Source: Polytrichum commune (lineage: Eukaryota; Streptophyta; Polytrichopsida; Polytrichales; Polytrichaceae). Taken from it: a stretch of 60,000 nt of DNA. Positions within the stretch are counted from its first letter, which is position 1. Every line of letters starts with the position of its first letter. The stretch lies in contig OX485805.1 in NCBI GenBank assembly GCA_950295325.1, forward strand, positions 21,007,501 through 21,067,500, given 5' to 3'. Below the pieces are notes generated by a model, which saw only the letters and a list, made by a program, of their open reading frames with translations, was not told the origin of the DNA and did not search any database. Position numbers and translations under genes: made by a program. Of the stretch, positions 43,959 to 55,690 are shown piece by piece.

Positions 43959-46079
43959 TGTGAGCCCAATTATGTGCCCACATTTGAATTTAACCTTAGG
44001 AATATCAAAATCTTTGAGTTTGTAATTGTTTTGAGTTAGTTGAAAAGACAAAAAGGATTAAAATTCCAAAGTTTAGATAGAATTGTGTTTTGATAGCAAA
44101 ACTAGGAACAGTTAGAGAAAAACAACCAAAAGAAAATAATTAGAAGAGAATAACTTAGGAGCCAATTCATGTCTTAAGGGAAAAAACTAAAAAGAATTTG
44201 AATTGTGTAGTTAGAGGCCAAGGGAGTTAGTGGGTAAGTAAGGCTAAGGCCAAGTGTTAATTGAAGGCCAAGGCCATGTTCGTTTTGAGAGGGCCCCGGG
44301 TGTGGATAGTTTTTTTTTGGATTTGGAGGCCAGGAGAGGCCGAGAGATCCTGGTGCTCTCTCTTTTCCGACCCAAAGACACGAGCAGGGGGTTGCAATTT
44401 GGAGCAGATGAAGAAAACGGAGGAAGCATGATGAGCTTGCAGCAGCGTTGCTGCTGAAAGGAGTCTTTCCTCCTAGAGCAGGACATTGTCTAACTTCCGC
44501 AGGTTGGTTTGGTTTTTTGAAGTTTTGCTGAGATGTGGAACTGGCAGGGATTGTTGGGTGTTGGCTGATTGAGCCAAAATCGTCAAGAGCTCACCCTCCA
44601 CCTCGGTGAATGAGGAGCTGGAGGGAATGTGGAAGCTCATCCACGTAGGCAACCTCTCTCGAAAGCGGATGGAGAGCAGAAGTCGAGGAGGTTAGAGAGC
44701 AGAGGTCTAGAGTGAGAAGCTCGTTGTGAGGAGGCGCCTTGCTCTCTGGAGAGAGACCGCATCGAATTGCCGAGGAGACGGCTTGGTCTACACATCATGT
44801 AGCGGAAGGGGTCGGTGGTTGTGAAGAATGCAGGTGCAACGAAGGTGGAGTTGGTCGGAGAGGAGAGTGCCGTTAAGGAAGGCAACGACATTGTGTTCCT
44901 AAGGGGGGGGATTCGATATTGGCGAGATGGGGATTCGAGCAGGGGGGGTCGGTGCAACCGAGCTGTGGATGCGGGGTGGTATTACACGTAGAAGGAGAAT
45001 GAAGCAGAGGATTCCAATCGCAACTGGGTGGCGAGTTGTGGTGAGGCCAACATTGCATTTGGTTGTTTTGGGCGCAAGCAGAAGACTGCAGCGTGAGGAG
45101 TATTAGGCCGTGTCGAATGTGGCCTCTGATGAGATGCCAAGCAGGAGGTTGATTTGTCTCCTGAAGGAGCGAGAACGAGCCAGAGGATGTCTTCCTTGGC
45201 TGTGGAAACACGTGAGGACGCACAACAGTTAGAGTTGCCTCTCTCCGAATTTTGTTGGACGCCGCAATGCTCTTAAACCAATGGGCAGCTTGAGTACGCT
45301 GGTGGAGGGGATCTGGTTGCTCTGCTTTCTTGGTTTGTTTCACATATGAGCTGTTTCTTGCATTCCAGTTCAAGCAGCTGAAGATTGCGTAGTCACTGGA
45401 GTTTGGGAGCTGTCCACAAGATGTTCTTAGAGAGGGCGCAGAGTGTGCTCATCTGCCACCTCAGCCAGCTGCCAAGTGCGGGGGAGGAAATCGCCCCACT
45501 AGTCACATCTTGTGAGGCGTTGTTGCTGGCCTTTTAAGTCAAGGACCCAAGTGCCGAAGGTTGAGGCTATTGGAATGGGTCAGCCAACAGCAATGTCTAC
45601 CTAGGTTGTAATGGCAGGAGCTCAATAGCTGCACTTCCAGGAGCTCTGGGCCGAAATTAATTAACATTGAAGCAGCTCAAGAGATAAAGGGCAGGGACAA
45701 CGCTCACATATTAGTGTGGGTAGGTAGTTAGGTAGGATCTAGTTATTGGTAAGTGGGTTGATTAGTTTAGGGTAGTAAGGAGCATGTGGAAGTGTGACGA
45801 TTTGAACTCTGTATTGGCTTGGATTTGAAAAGGGAGTTGCTTAAGCTAAATAGGACAGCTCAATAAGTGACCGTGTGGTGAGGCACTTATAAGGGAAAAG
45901 AACATTTCTCAATGTTTGCAACTTTGTTTTGTTTTGAATAAAAGAATGGAAGTGACATTTATCTTGTTGGTGCAATGGGGCTATGAGTCTCGATGGTGAA
46001 GTAAGGTTACTCGACTTCATGTAGGCCATAGGCCTTCACCTGGATTACGACGCATAAGGGTGGAGGTTTAAGGCTCACA
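43959..46079 (+). mobile_element. Solo LTR, TGTGAG family, copy 4 (longest, 2.1 kb)
   Basis: Starts TGTGAGCCCAATTATGTGCC and ends GGTTTAAGGCTCACA, with a perfect 5-bp duplication TGGCC at 43954-43958 and 46080-46084. AATAAA is at 45937-45942 and the following 140 bp match the 3' part of copy 1. The region 44260-45700 is clearly GC-richer than its surroundings and carries the longest frame of the window (166 codons, 44873-45373, minus), which I treat as chance. No internal domain or second LTR. Confidence 0.87.
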
Positions 46080-46084
46080 TGGCC

Positions 46085-46539
46085 CGAGCTCAAGTTTGCA
46101 CAATTTACGAGCATACTTCCTCTTAGTGCCAAGTAATAATAACACCTATACATACATGATGAGGCTTATGATGGCATAAACGGCCATTTTCCTCCAAATT
46201 TCCATGGTTATAGACATTATCAAAAGCCCATTTAATTTTTTATTTTCACACAACAAGAGCTTGAAACGGTTGGGGGTTTTGAAAACATATCCAGATAACC
46301 CCCTTTTTTTTATACACACATTCGTGACCAACAAGGGGCCAGGCTTGGTGACTAACCCTACTCCTTGGGCAAGGAAAATTAATGTGTTGGTCAAAAGTTT
46401 CCATGAAGACTTAGGGGAAGATATGGGATCTTGAACCCAAAGTAATTCCACCTTGACTAGAAAATTAGTGTGGACCACACTAATTATTTCCATGCTAACT
46501 CTTCACTCACACTAACAAGATTGTTTAGTGCACCTATCT
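46085..46539. other. No recognised gene
   Basis: Short frames on both strands without recognisable homology. Confidence 0.35.
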
Positions 46540-47181
46540 TTTTAGAGGAATCTATGGAAAATACCTCAACATTAATAAATAAATATAGATAGAAAGATCA
46601 CAACATGTAACCGGTGGGACTTGGAAACACTAGGATCTTGACTAAGGGGTTGTTTACACCATGGATCATGAAGTCGTCCCAAGACCTTGTACAATATGTG
46701 ATTGGTTGTTGAACTTGTCCCGGGACCACTTCGGTTTACACCAAGGAAAACATGTCGGAGTGTCCATGGAGTTCGAGGTCCCTAAAAGACGTATTTTAAG
46801 GCCTACACTATCCACTGACATGGTCCAACGGATTTTGCAGTGGGAGAGGCAAAAGAGGTGCTTTGATAGAGAAAGGCAAGGGCCATTTAATGAACCATTT
46901 TTTGGGGAAGAAAAGATGAAGACAAGAGAAGACAAAAGAATGATCAAATTTGATTTTTTTTTCCAAAATTGCCACATTCACATATTGATGCATGGTCATT
47001 CCTCTTGGTCCACATTCAGTTTACAACTAGTGCGGGGCCCAAAGACTTTGTAAATTGATTCTTATATTATTCTTATATTATTCTTATTTATAATCTGACC
47101 TTGAAAAAAGCCACCTTCCATGATATGACTTCATGGTCCATGATGTAAACCAGCCCTGGGTATGCCCCAAAATCTCCCCAG
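46540..47181 (+). mobile_element. CCGGTT-rich MITE, copy D, interrupted
   Basis: The left part (TTAGAGGAATCTATG, AACATGTAACCGGTGGGACT, ACTAGGATCTTGACT) and the right part (TATGCCCCAAAATCTCCCC) match copy A on either side of a family B MITE at 46646-47156. Copies A and B show the empty arrangement. Confidence 0.65.
46646..47156 (+). mobile_element. Large PIF/Harbinger-type MITE, family B, copy 3 (internally deleted)
   Basis: Left end GGGGTTGTTTACACCATGGA, right end TGATGTAAACCAGCCC. It follows copy 2 from the left end to GGCAAGGGCC, then jumps to GAAGACAAGAGAAGACAAAAG and onward, lacking about 0.8 kb of the middle. The left flank is TAA, the right TGG, so the duplication is no longer perfect. 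Confidence 0.75.
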
Positions 47182-49462
47182 ACACTGCAACTAATTATGA
47201 GACCCAAAATTTGATCCCACTAACTGCACTAGGATTAGAGCCATTCAAAATTTGAGAAAGCCAAGGTAACTGGTATATGGGCCCTGTAAAAAAGCTGGCC
47301 TAGGACCCGTATGACTGGACTTAATTAAGAGAAATTAGGGCTTATTACTGAAGGTGGTCACAATTTCAACTACACCACCAAGCTTGGGTACGCCATTGGT
47401 ATTAAAGCCAAAAGCGAGGAAAGCAAACTCTTTGAGAGATGGGTTACTGTAAAATGGGGCTCATCTGCAAGGAACCAAAAAAAAGAGAAAAGAAAAAGGC
47501 CATTGATATTATGTGGCATGAAACCAAGACCAAGTAAATTCAAGTCTTCCTATGTTAATTTAATGATGGCGGTTTTCATGTCGGCGCTTGTGGCATTTGC
47601 ATGGGACATGATGGCAAATGTAAGAACTGATGGTTTGGTATGGTGGAAACCTAACACAATGGGGAATAAATTGTGAAACTCCTGGCAAAGTGTGGTAAGT
47701 TTACGAACACCTTCAGCAAGTTTTTCTTGAGGGCATTTCTTGGAAGGAAATCTCCACAAACACCACTCATGGTGTTAGGAATAGCAATAGATATAGAACC
47801 AACACCCAACAAATAGATCTACGCTTAGGAGATGCTCAAAGGAGCCATCATTTGGCATCTTTGGTGTGCTAGATGTGGAATGACCACCTCTTCGGAAGAG
47901 ATGAATGTGTTTCTTATTTGACACAAAGTTTGGAACGACAACATTTATATGGATATGGCTCATGGGAGCCATATCATGAGTTATGCGCAATTCATGGGTT
48001 GTAAAGGCCAAATATGTTAGTCTATGGTGCGTCAGTGACATGCTTTGAATGGGCAACTTGTCTTGCCTTAATGGGAAGTGTACACCCTTTTTTCGCCACT
48101 ACCCTTGACGGGAACCTCCCATAGAAATTGGAGTAACTTTTGGTTTGACTTTGTATTCTCCTTTTGGTTCTATGAATTTACCTCAATTCTTTGCCACCCA
48201 AAGTGAAATCTTTCCCAAAATTGTCTAAATCATCTAAGTCCAAGGTAGCAGCTTATTCAAGAAAATTGCCACTGCTTAGGGTATATATGACCATACAAAT
48301 GACAACTTTGTAAAGCTAGGATTTTTCAAGCAAAGTTTCCACCATTAAGGTGTCTAGAATCCAAAGATCATAACACTAGTATGGTCAAGCAAGAGCGATT
48401 GCCCATACAAAAACATCCGCCTCGGCCTTTAAAGATTAGAGTTGATATTCCTCAAGCAAGATTGTTACCCCTTTTGTAGGTCAAGCCTAGATGTCTTTCT
48501 CTTGGAGATATAAGAGGGATGGATGAGCATACATCTCAGCCATCCTACACGATGACTAGCTTGACCCCAAACAAATTTATGACTGATTTATCTCAACCAC
48601 TTTGTCCTAGATTAAGTCGGGATCTCTAACATTGATTCCAATGTGAAATCAATCAAATAGAGTAGCCTGCAAGATACGTACTATTCCAAGACTTCTATGT
48701 GACATGAATGAGAGGTAAGCTTATGCCCATATGCAGTAATCCTCTCTTTTCCTTTCTCTTTGAGTTGTGACCCCGTCATTCATACTGAGGTAAAAGGGTT
48801 TAAAACTAAAAAACTAAAAAAATGAAAAATCCTCACTAGTTTGTGTTCAATTTCAACCCACTGAAGTCCCTTTACACAGATTTGAGGTCTGTGATGCTAA
48901 TGTTGAAGCTGAAGTAGCCTTTGAAAAGAAATGTCCGTGTTACATTATAGTTCACCATTAATTTCATCTTGGGTAAAATTGTAGGCCAGTACATATGCTG
49001 CTTAATTAATCACTTTGATTGTTCTGGACGAAGTGAGATCGAGCACGGAGTTCATTATAAGCTAAAGGAGCTGCAGTGAAAGCAACATTGTGTTTTTGTC
49101 CGCTACATATGTAACCTATATATCCCCTTGGGACCCTTCAATAGGATCATTATCCATTTCAATCATGTAAGATTCCATAGACAGGAACCTTCATCCCTGA
49201 CAAATGTCATGATACCAGGCTTTATGTAGATTTGACCTGAGCTTCATAATTACAGAATCAGCAGTCAAAAGCAGGCTAGAATGAGAAGGAAACATTGAAG
49301 GTTTCCTTCCCCTCCTAGATTTTATAGGTCCACTGACATGTGCAATTAGGGTAGAGAACCAGGAACCGGTGAAACTAAGTTGATTTGGTCAGAAAGAGCG
49401 GCTTGAAACTCGAGATATATATATATATATATATATTCCGGGGATGGAGGATGTAGAGGAAT
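47182..49462. other. No recognised gene; AT microsatellite
   Basis: An AT run at 49415-49436. The part 49000-49380 is less repetitive-looking than the rest but has no open frame of note. Confidence 0.35.
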
Positions 49463-49640
49463 GTTAAGAATGCAAGTTTTTTTGTAATTATATTTCATGT
49501 ATTTATTTTGTTACGTTGTTTCAAAGTGGCAAGTAAGTTAAACCTCTACTTATACACTGGAGTCTATTTGAGCATCAAAATATCTTACTTCGTATACAAA
49601 TGCACACAAAACAATTTACTCAATGGTATCCAGAAGTGAT
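49463..49640 (+). mobile_element. Possible small LTR and primer-binding site
   Basis: TGTTAAGAATGCAAG (49463) to TTTACTCA (49622) would make a ~160-bp LTR with TG/CA ends, followed at once by ATGGTATCCAGAAG, close to the TGGTATCAGAGC primer site complementary to initiator-Met tRNA used by many plant LTR elements. No second LTR or gag/pol was found, so this is a weak call. Confidence 0.33.
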
Positions 49641-52600
49641 CCCAAGGGTGTGAAGAGGACCTATCTAGCCAATCACTACATCCTTTTCAGGGCACCACTT
49701 TTACAATTAGTCATTTTGGTTCACACAAGAATCATGACATTCTTATACCAAGGCCTGGCCCTGCCCAACCATCTGGTGGTGGCGACCAAGGGTGCAACTG
49801 GCCGGGCTCCCTCAATGTGGCCAATGACCATCCAGCCTACCCAACAACATGCACCGGAAATGATGGATGCCCTTGCCAAACACGATTTTTCTCCTGCCCC
49901 TTTAACAACCCTTGCCTGGACCAAAATTGCAGTAAAAAAACATAAGGCTGCAAATTCTCAACATCAAACACAAGTATTGAATATACTCAATAAACACATA
50001 ATCAAACGTATAGTCCCAGTCGCATATATGAGTATATATATATGAATAAATAAATGAATACCTAAATGAACACACACACACATTACTAACATATCTTTGT
50101 CATATCTTTATGGTAAAAAAAGGTATATAAGATCATATCAAACTCATCCTACCGAATAGAACTACGCACCTAATCTTCCGAAAAGATATATGAGTATTGG
50201 CACTACATCTCCAAATCTAATCATCATTTGTTTTCACATTCTCTAAATAATACCCAAATAATGCATTTATGATTAGTGTGCCTACACGTTGTGACACCGC
50301 CTCTGATAATCGTCTTGTACTTTTAATATCCAATATGTAAACCTCTAAAACCTAAACTCTATATCTATCTTACACATCATTAATATGTATGTGACTCTAA
50401 CATATGTCCAAAATTTATATCTATCTAAACTTTAATATCTATCGGTATTAATGCAATTTCAAAAAAATTGGAAAAAAAACCCCGGGGAAAGAAGAAGAAG
50501 AAGAAGAAGAAGAACCCAACCATCTTGTCGTTGGCTGCAAGAGCAGCCCGCCAACCTGCCCAATTGTGCACACCATGCAAGGACCCTTGCTGGATGGCTG
50601 CAATTAGCTAGCTGAGGCCCTAGCCTGGCCTGGCTAGCTACCAACTTCCCATCAGTAGGGCTGGCTAGCTAGCTAGTTGGGCCAACCGCCATCTCGGTGT
50701 GGCTGGTATTTTACTTTAGTGCATAGATATTGATAATTCGCCCCCGGGCAAGTCACTAGTGCATTTTAAAAAACGGTCTATGGCCTAATCTAAGGAGGAT
50801 AAAATTCCTTTGACATAAATTCATAAAAGACTTTCACATAATTTAGAACTCATAAAAAGTGTATAATCCCATTTCAAGTAAGGTAAAATAAGCTTCAAAT
50901 TTGAACCATTGAAATTCTTTTATTATTAATGTAGGAGTTCAAGATGAGGACCTTAGGATTTATATTGAGTAGGCTTAGTTTTGCACGTATGATTAATGAT
51001 ATTTGGATGAAAATCACAACATCATATGCCCAAATAGGACGGACAGTCCCACCGTTTGTTGATGATTGTCTTCCTCATCTTGCACTCCCACACTTTGTTT
51101 GCCAACACCCAGGGCTTTAGTTCCATGTTGTCAAAAGTGGCATTTTTGGGTTTTTGTTCACGGTTTACGAAACAAGGGAAGCAAAGAGTGGAATTAGGAA
51201 AGCATAGATTTTAGACAAGCACGTGACAACATAATCTTGAATTCCATCAAAGAAGCAAGGCTCATTGGCTCACATTGATGCTCACATTGGATTTCCTCTC
51301 CCTTGTTCATTTTCCCACCTTTGACTTCACCTAATCCAAGAGTCTACAACAATTCACTCATGGGTAGGGTGAAAGCCTTGCGGTGGCACAATGGTAAACA
51401 ATTTGGAGTTCTAAGACAACTAGTTGTCCACCTGGCCTGCACAAAAGAATCAAGACAATGTAATCCTAACAATCCCCACGTAGAAGTTATGTTGCAATAT
51501 TATTGAAAACATCCTGGCCGGTACAAGTTTAAGTATGATCACACAAATAGCAAATGGATCAACATAGATTGTGCTATATCCAATTTACTTATGAGTTACA
51601 AATGATGCGTACACTTTAGACATAAATGATGTAGAGCAATTGTCCAAGTTTGTCACCAAAAGCATTTTATAGGTTGACAACGCATTGTGGGTTGGGGCTA
51701 GACAACCATGGAGTGAGTATTGTGTTTATGAACACATTTTCAGTCTTGTTGAGTTTCTACCCTAAGCCTTCTTTTGTGGTGCATGATGATAATGTAATAT
51801 CAAACCTTAAATTTGCAAACTTGGAAGTAGTTTTTTTGACTTGTGCGTAATTTTCTTGTTGCATTTTCCATTCATGTTACACGCTTGGAATGATTTGCTT
51901 CATGTTGTTGTAGTTGTATGTTGTGTATTCCTAAACTTGAATGATTTTGCAATGGTATGTCTAAATCATGCCTTCTTATTGCCATTCTTCTTTTGTGCCA
52001 CTTTTCCAATGTGTATATATTTTTAACAATTCTCTTTAATTATAAGGAATATAGACTACCAAAATACAATAACATTGGCAATTTAGCTAATGATAGGGTG
52101 GAATAAAATAGGTAATTTTAGAGAACTAATCAATTATAGGAACCTTTGAAATGATGTTGTGGAGGTAAATAGCCTTCACACAAATAGTCCTCAGGTTCTC
52201 ATGATGCACATGAATTTTGTCACTATGATAATAAGTATGAAAAATAGTATGAAACATTGATAATTTAGTGTGGGGCGACCTAATTGCATGTATCAATGTA
52301 TTGATCATAACCCAAAACCTTCCAAGGCATATAATTACAAAAAAGGCATTGAAGCTTCATTAAAAAGAGACCTAGGTAATTTCACATACATACACATATA
52401 TCCACATAAATTGCATTGGCACAACAATCTGTTTCAAAAATTGAAAATTAAAAAATAAATATCAGTGTAAACCCAAATGAAATCATTAAAAAGACCTCAC
52501 AATACTCTAATTGGATTTGAGAATGCATCATGGAGGAGAGAAGAAAGAAAGTGTTCCTAGCTTTGTTTGTATTTGTAGTTGTTATTCAAAAGGTTTTGAG

Positions 52601-53530
52601 CATTCAATCTCTATTTACAGGGCATTGCATTAGAGAAATAAGCTTTTTTTTTCACATTAAAAAATCACTACACAATAGATAGTCTAAAAATAGAAAACTT
52701 ATTGTACATTAGAGAAATTAGTGCACAATATCTACAAAAGGCAACCTTCTATAGTAGCTCCAATAGTTAGAATATGAAAGAAACATGAATAGTACATGGG
52801 TAGATCACTCCATTGTCAAGTTGAACACCACGTGCGACCAAAAAAAATCTTCTTTTGGTAAGTTGGACCACCAAAATGAGTCAAAATTTTATTAATTTTT
52901 TTTCATAAGTAGATATACACAGTACCTATGACATAGTTAAAAGTGGTAACTAAATTTGATGATTTGTTTTTTTCATAAAACATACCATTTCTAACTAGAA
53001 TGACACAAAATTAAACTAAAACAATTATTAAAAAAATAAAGATGACTAAAAATTTCAAAAAAGTATACAAAAGATACTATCAATGGTTATGTATATGTAG
53101 AAAAAATATCATAAATTTTAAAATTATATATGGCATGTAATATAGGGGTAGCAAACTTTGTCCACACGTGGTGTCAACTTGACAATGAAGTGACCTCCCC
53201 ATGGAATAGTATTTGAATATGTACTTTTAACAAGTTGTCATGGGTTTGTCCCTTGCACCCCACCTCATATTCCGCCATGCCTACTATCAAGAGTAGGCTC
53301 AAAAAAATCCCTACAATGCTACCCAACATTATGTATACTTGCCATGTGGGATCTCATGTAGAATTTTCATCCACCAAGAACTTTTTGGGTTATAATCCAA
53401 AATTGTCCTCATGTAAACCTAAAGTGGGGACGCCTCCAAAGGGGTGGACTCTTCATTAGAAACCTAATGACGTGCGTGCGTAACTATAAAATAAAACTTC
53501 CTATATTCAAATATTTATATAGAGAAGTAT

Positions 53531-53533
<3 letters not shown>
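49641..53533. other. No recognised gene; microsatellites
   Basis: (GAA)8 at 50491-50514. The interval 50510-50720 is GC-richer with GGCTAGCTAGC runs. Frames near 49623 (140 codons), 51303 and 51841 match no family I know. Confidence 0.4.

Positions 53534-53593
<60 letters not shown>
53534..53593. repeat. (AT)30 microsatellite
   Basis: Sixty bases of pure alternating AT, the longest dinucleotide run in the window. Confidence 0.97.
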
Positions 53594-53596
<3 letters not shown>

Positions 53597-54308
53597 CAAT
53601 AGGCTAGAGAATGGACTCATGTATTTATACCACACTTTTCAATTTCATTTGAAAACTTGCTTCACTAAATGCAAAAAATATAACTCATGAAATAAATAAG
53701 CATTTATTACATATAAAATCCAATGCAACTTTCCAATGAGAAAATTATTGTACGCTTTTTCATTTGTGGGATTTAATTCATAGTAATTGGACTTTAAAAC
53801 ACACAACATTTGGATGAAAACTATAGATTGGATAAAGCCAACACACCTATTGCCAATTTGATCTCTAAACCTTAGGGCCCCCTTTATACATCTATCTTTA
53901 CTTTAAAAATTTTGATTGACTTATTAAATGCACACACTAGAAAAAAAGAAAACTATCCCTTATGTATACTATGTATGCTAATGCCTTAAAATACTATCCC
54001 TTTCTACACTCATGTTAGCTTGTGCATAATATGAAGAGTCCACCCCTAGGCGCCCATGACCCTCTCAACAAACGAGGAATTAAGAATTCTCAAGAGCCAT
54101 GGCCAGATGGCCTTTGTGCAAGCAAGCCCTCATGACATTCCAGCAACACCAAAAATCACATTTGGTTATCTTTGAGAGGCCTTTCTCATTAAGGAATCGA
54201 ACTCTTTCCACCTCACGGTGTCCTAATGTAAATACGTACACTATATAGATGTGTACGTATTTAATATTGCATTGTGATTCTTGGTCTTGGAGAAAAATAA
54301 TAAAGAAT
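53594..54308. other. No recognised gene; 12-bp palindrome
   Basis: AAATACGTACAC (54230-54241) pairs perfectly with GTGTACGTATTT (54251-54262) around a 9-nt loop. Confidence 0.45.
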
Positions 54309-54510
54309 AGAAGTAGATTATTTTTTTATTTACTCATAGTTTATTTTAGTTATCATTACATAAGGATAGAAGTGGATAGAAGTTGCTTATCTTTTTATTT
54401 ACTCATAGTTTACTCTTAGTTACCTTTACCAAAGGATAAAAGTGGATAGAAGTGGATAGTTACCTTTATCCTTTTGTTTATTCACAATTTACTCTTAGTG
54501 TTGCCTTTAC
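54309..54510 (+). repeat. Imperfect ~70-bp tandem repeat, about three units
   Basis: Units contain TTTTTATTTACTCATAGTTT, AGTTACCTTTA and GGATAGAAGTGGATAGAAG and are spaced at about 70 bp; the third is truncated and more diverged. Confidence 0.75.
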
Positions 54511-55508
54511 TTTACCTTTTTTAGTCTTACTTAGTTTATCTTGAGTTACTTTTTGGACCAATGGGTGATTAGAAGCCATGTGATGAGGATAAGAGAGAAC
54601 TTGGTCTCTCGCATGGATAGTGAGAGGTGGTGAAGGAAAGATGTTATGTGATTATTGTGGGAGAGAAGTTGTGGAGAGAGAGAAGTGGATTCGAAGCTCA
54701 CGGTGTGAGTTGTTTTGAGAAGAATATGAAATAAAATACGAGGGATTTGTGATTCATGAGAGATCTCACTTGTTGTTTTGGAAGTTAGCAATCAAGATTT
54801 GTGCTTGTTTGAGTGGAGGGAAGTTTGTTGGTTCTTAAAAGAAGAGCTGAGACTTCGACCGACCATAGAAGACGGACATATTGAAGAATTGAAGGCTTCA
54901 AGACTCGAATGTGTGGTTGCTTGTGGCACGTTGTCTTTTTCTTGTGTGTGTGATTCCAAGCCGGTTTTGGAGGCTAGTTGCATTTCATTTCTGCATCGTA
55001 ATTTGTTTCTTGTGTGACAACGAAGTGGGATTAATGACCCACAAGGTTGTTTGTGACAACGAAGTGGGATTGATCACCCACAAGGTTGTTTTCTGTCGTT
55101 CCCACTGGTGAGGCGCGATTGCTGGTCACCGTGGGTTTGAAAGTTTAGGAGCCAATCTTTCGGACGTCAGCTCGTGTTCTGACGTCCCGTTTTACCCGTC
55201 CGAAGCCCGTGGTTTCTTATCACACTACCCTTACCCTTTACCCATATAGAGCCGCAACAGGATAGGTTGACGGGAAAGAGGTTGAAGATTAGAAGAAATT
55301 GAAGAAATTGAAGACTAGAAGACCAGAAGATTCAACGGGTCCGATAAAATCTAGTTGCAGCCAGAAGCCCAATGTTTTCCCAAGGCGGAACCCTCTCTAC
55401 CCGACAACGGGAAAGAAAATATATTATCTTCGCTTGGAGGACTTTATCAACTATGAGTTTGAATTTTAGATAAAGTAACCATTGACACCACCTCAATGCA
55501 AAACAAAT
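54511..55508. other. Unclassified, GC-richer segment with a 39-bp tandem duplication
   Basis: The stretch 54540-55270 is richer in G than its surroundings and resembles LTR leader sequence in style, but no terminal pair was found. The 39-bp duplication is listed separately. Confidence 0.35.
55013..55090 (+). repeat. 39-bp tandem duplication
   Basis: Two adjacent units (55013-55051, 55052-55090) starting TGTGACAACGAAGTGGGATT and ending CACAAGGTTGTT differ at two positions. Confidence 0.9.
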
Positions 55509-55690
55509 TGTTGCTTACCGCACCTCAAATCACATGCTTGCCATTGAGATTGGCTAGTTGTTGACTACTCCAATTCCTAGAGATTACAAATGAAGGCATT
55601 TGTGCTCTTATTAACGTAGTTGAAAATAAGCCACACTTCATGTTGGAATGTCCCCATGACAACTCCATTAAAGACAAGGTTTCCTTCCCT
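55509..55690 (+). pseudogene. LINE ORF2 C-terminal fragment (zinc-binding tail)
   Basis: One frame reads AYRTSNHMLAIEIG, stop, LLTTPIPRDYK, stop, RHLC; the overlapping frame continues CALINVVENKPHFMLECPH then DNSIKDK. Together they follow the pattern FRxSxHxLxIExGR...IPRxxRxCxxC...VExExHFLxECPxYxxIR that ends many LINE ORF2 proteins. At least two stops and one frame change break it. The reverse transcriptase itself was not found upstream. This form of the tail is common in animal and lower-plant LINEs; which clade applies here is not determined. Confidence 0.6.

Noticed and set aside
44873-45373. The longest open frame in the window, 166 codons on the minus strand
   Set aside because: It lies antisense inside solo LTR copy 4, in a GC-rich segment where stop codons are rarer, has no recognisable domain, and has no counterpart in the other LTR copies.
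46661-47053. 130-codon frame
   Set aside because: It lies entirely inside the family B MITE copy 3 and is broken in the other copies.
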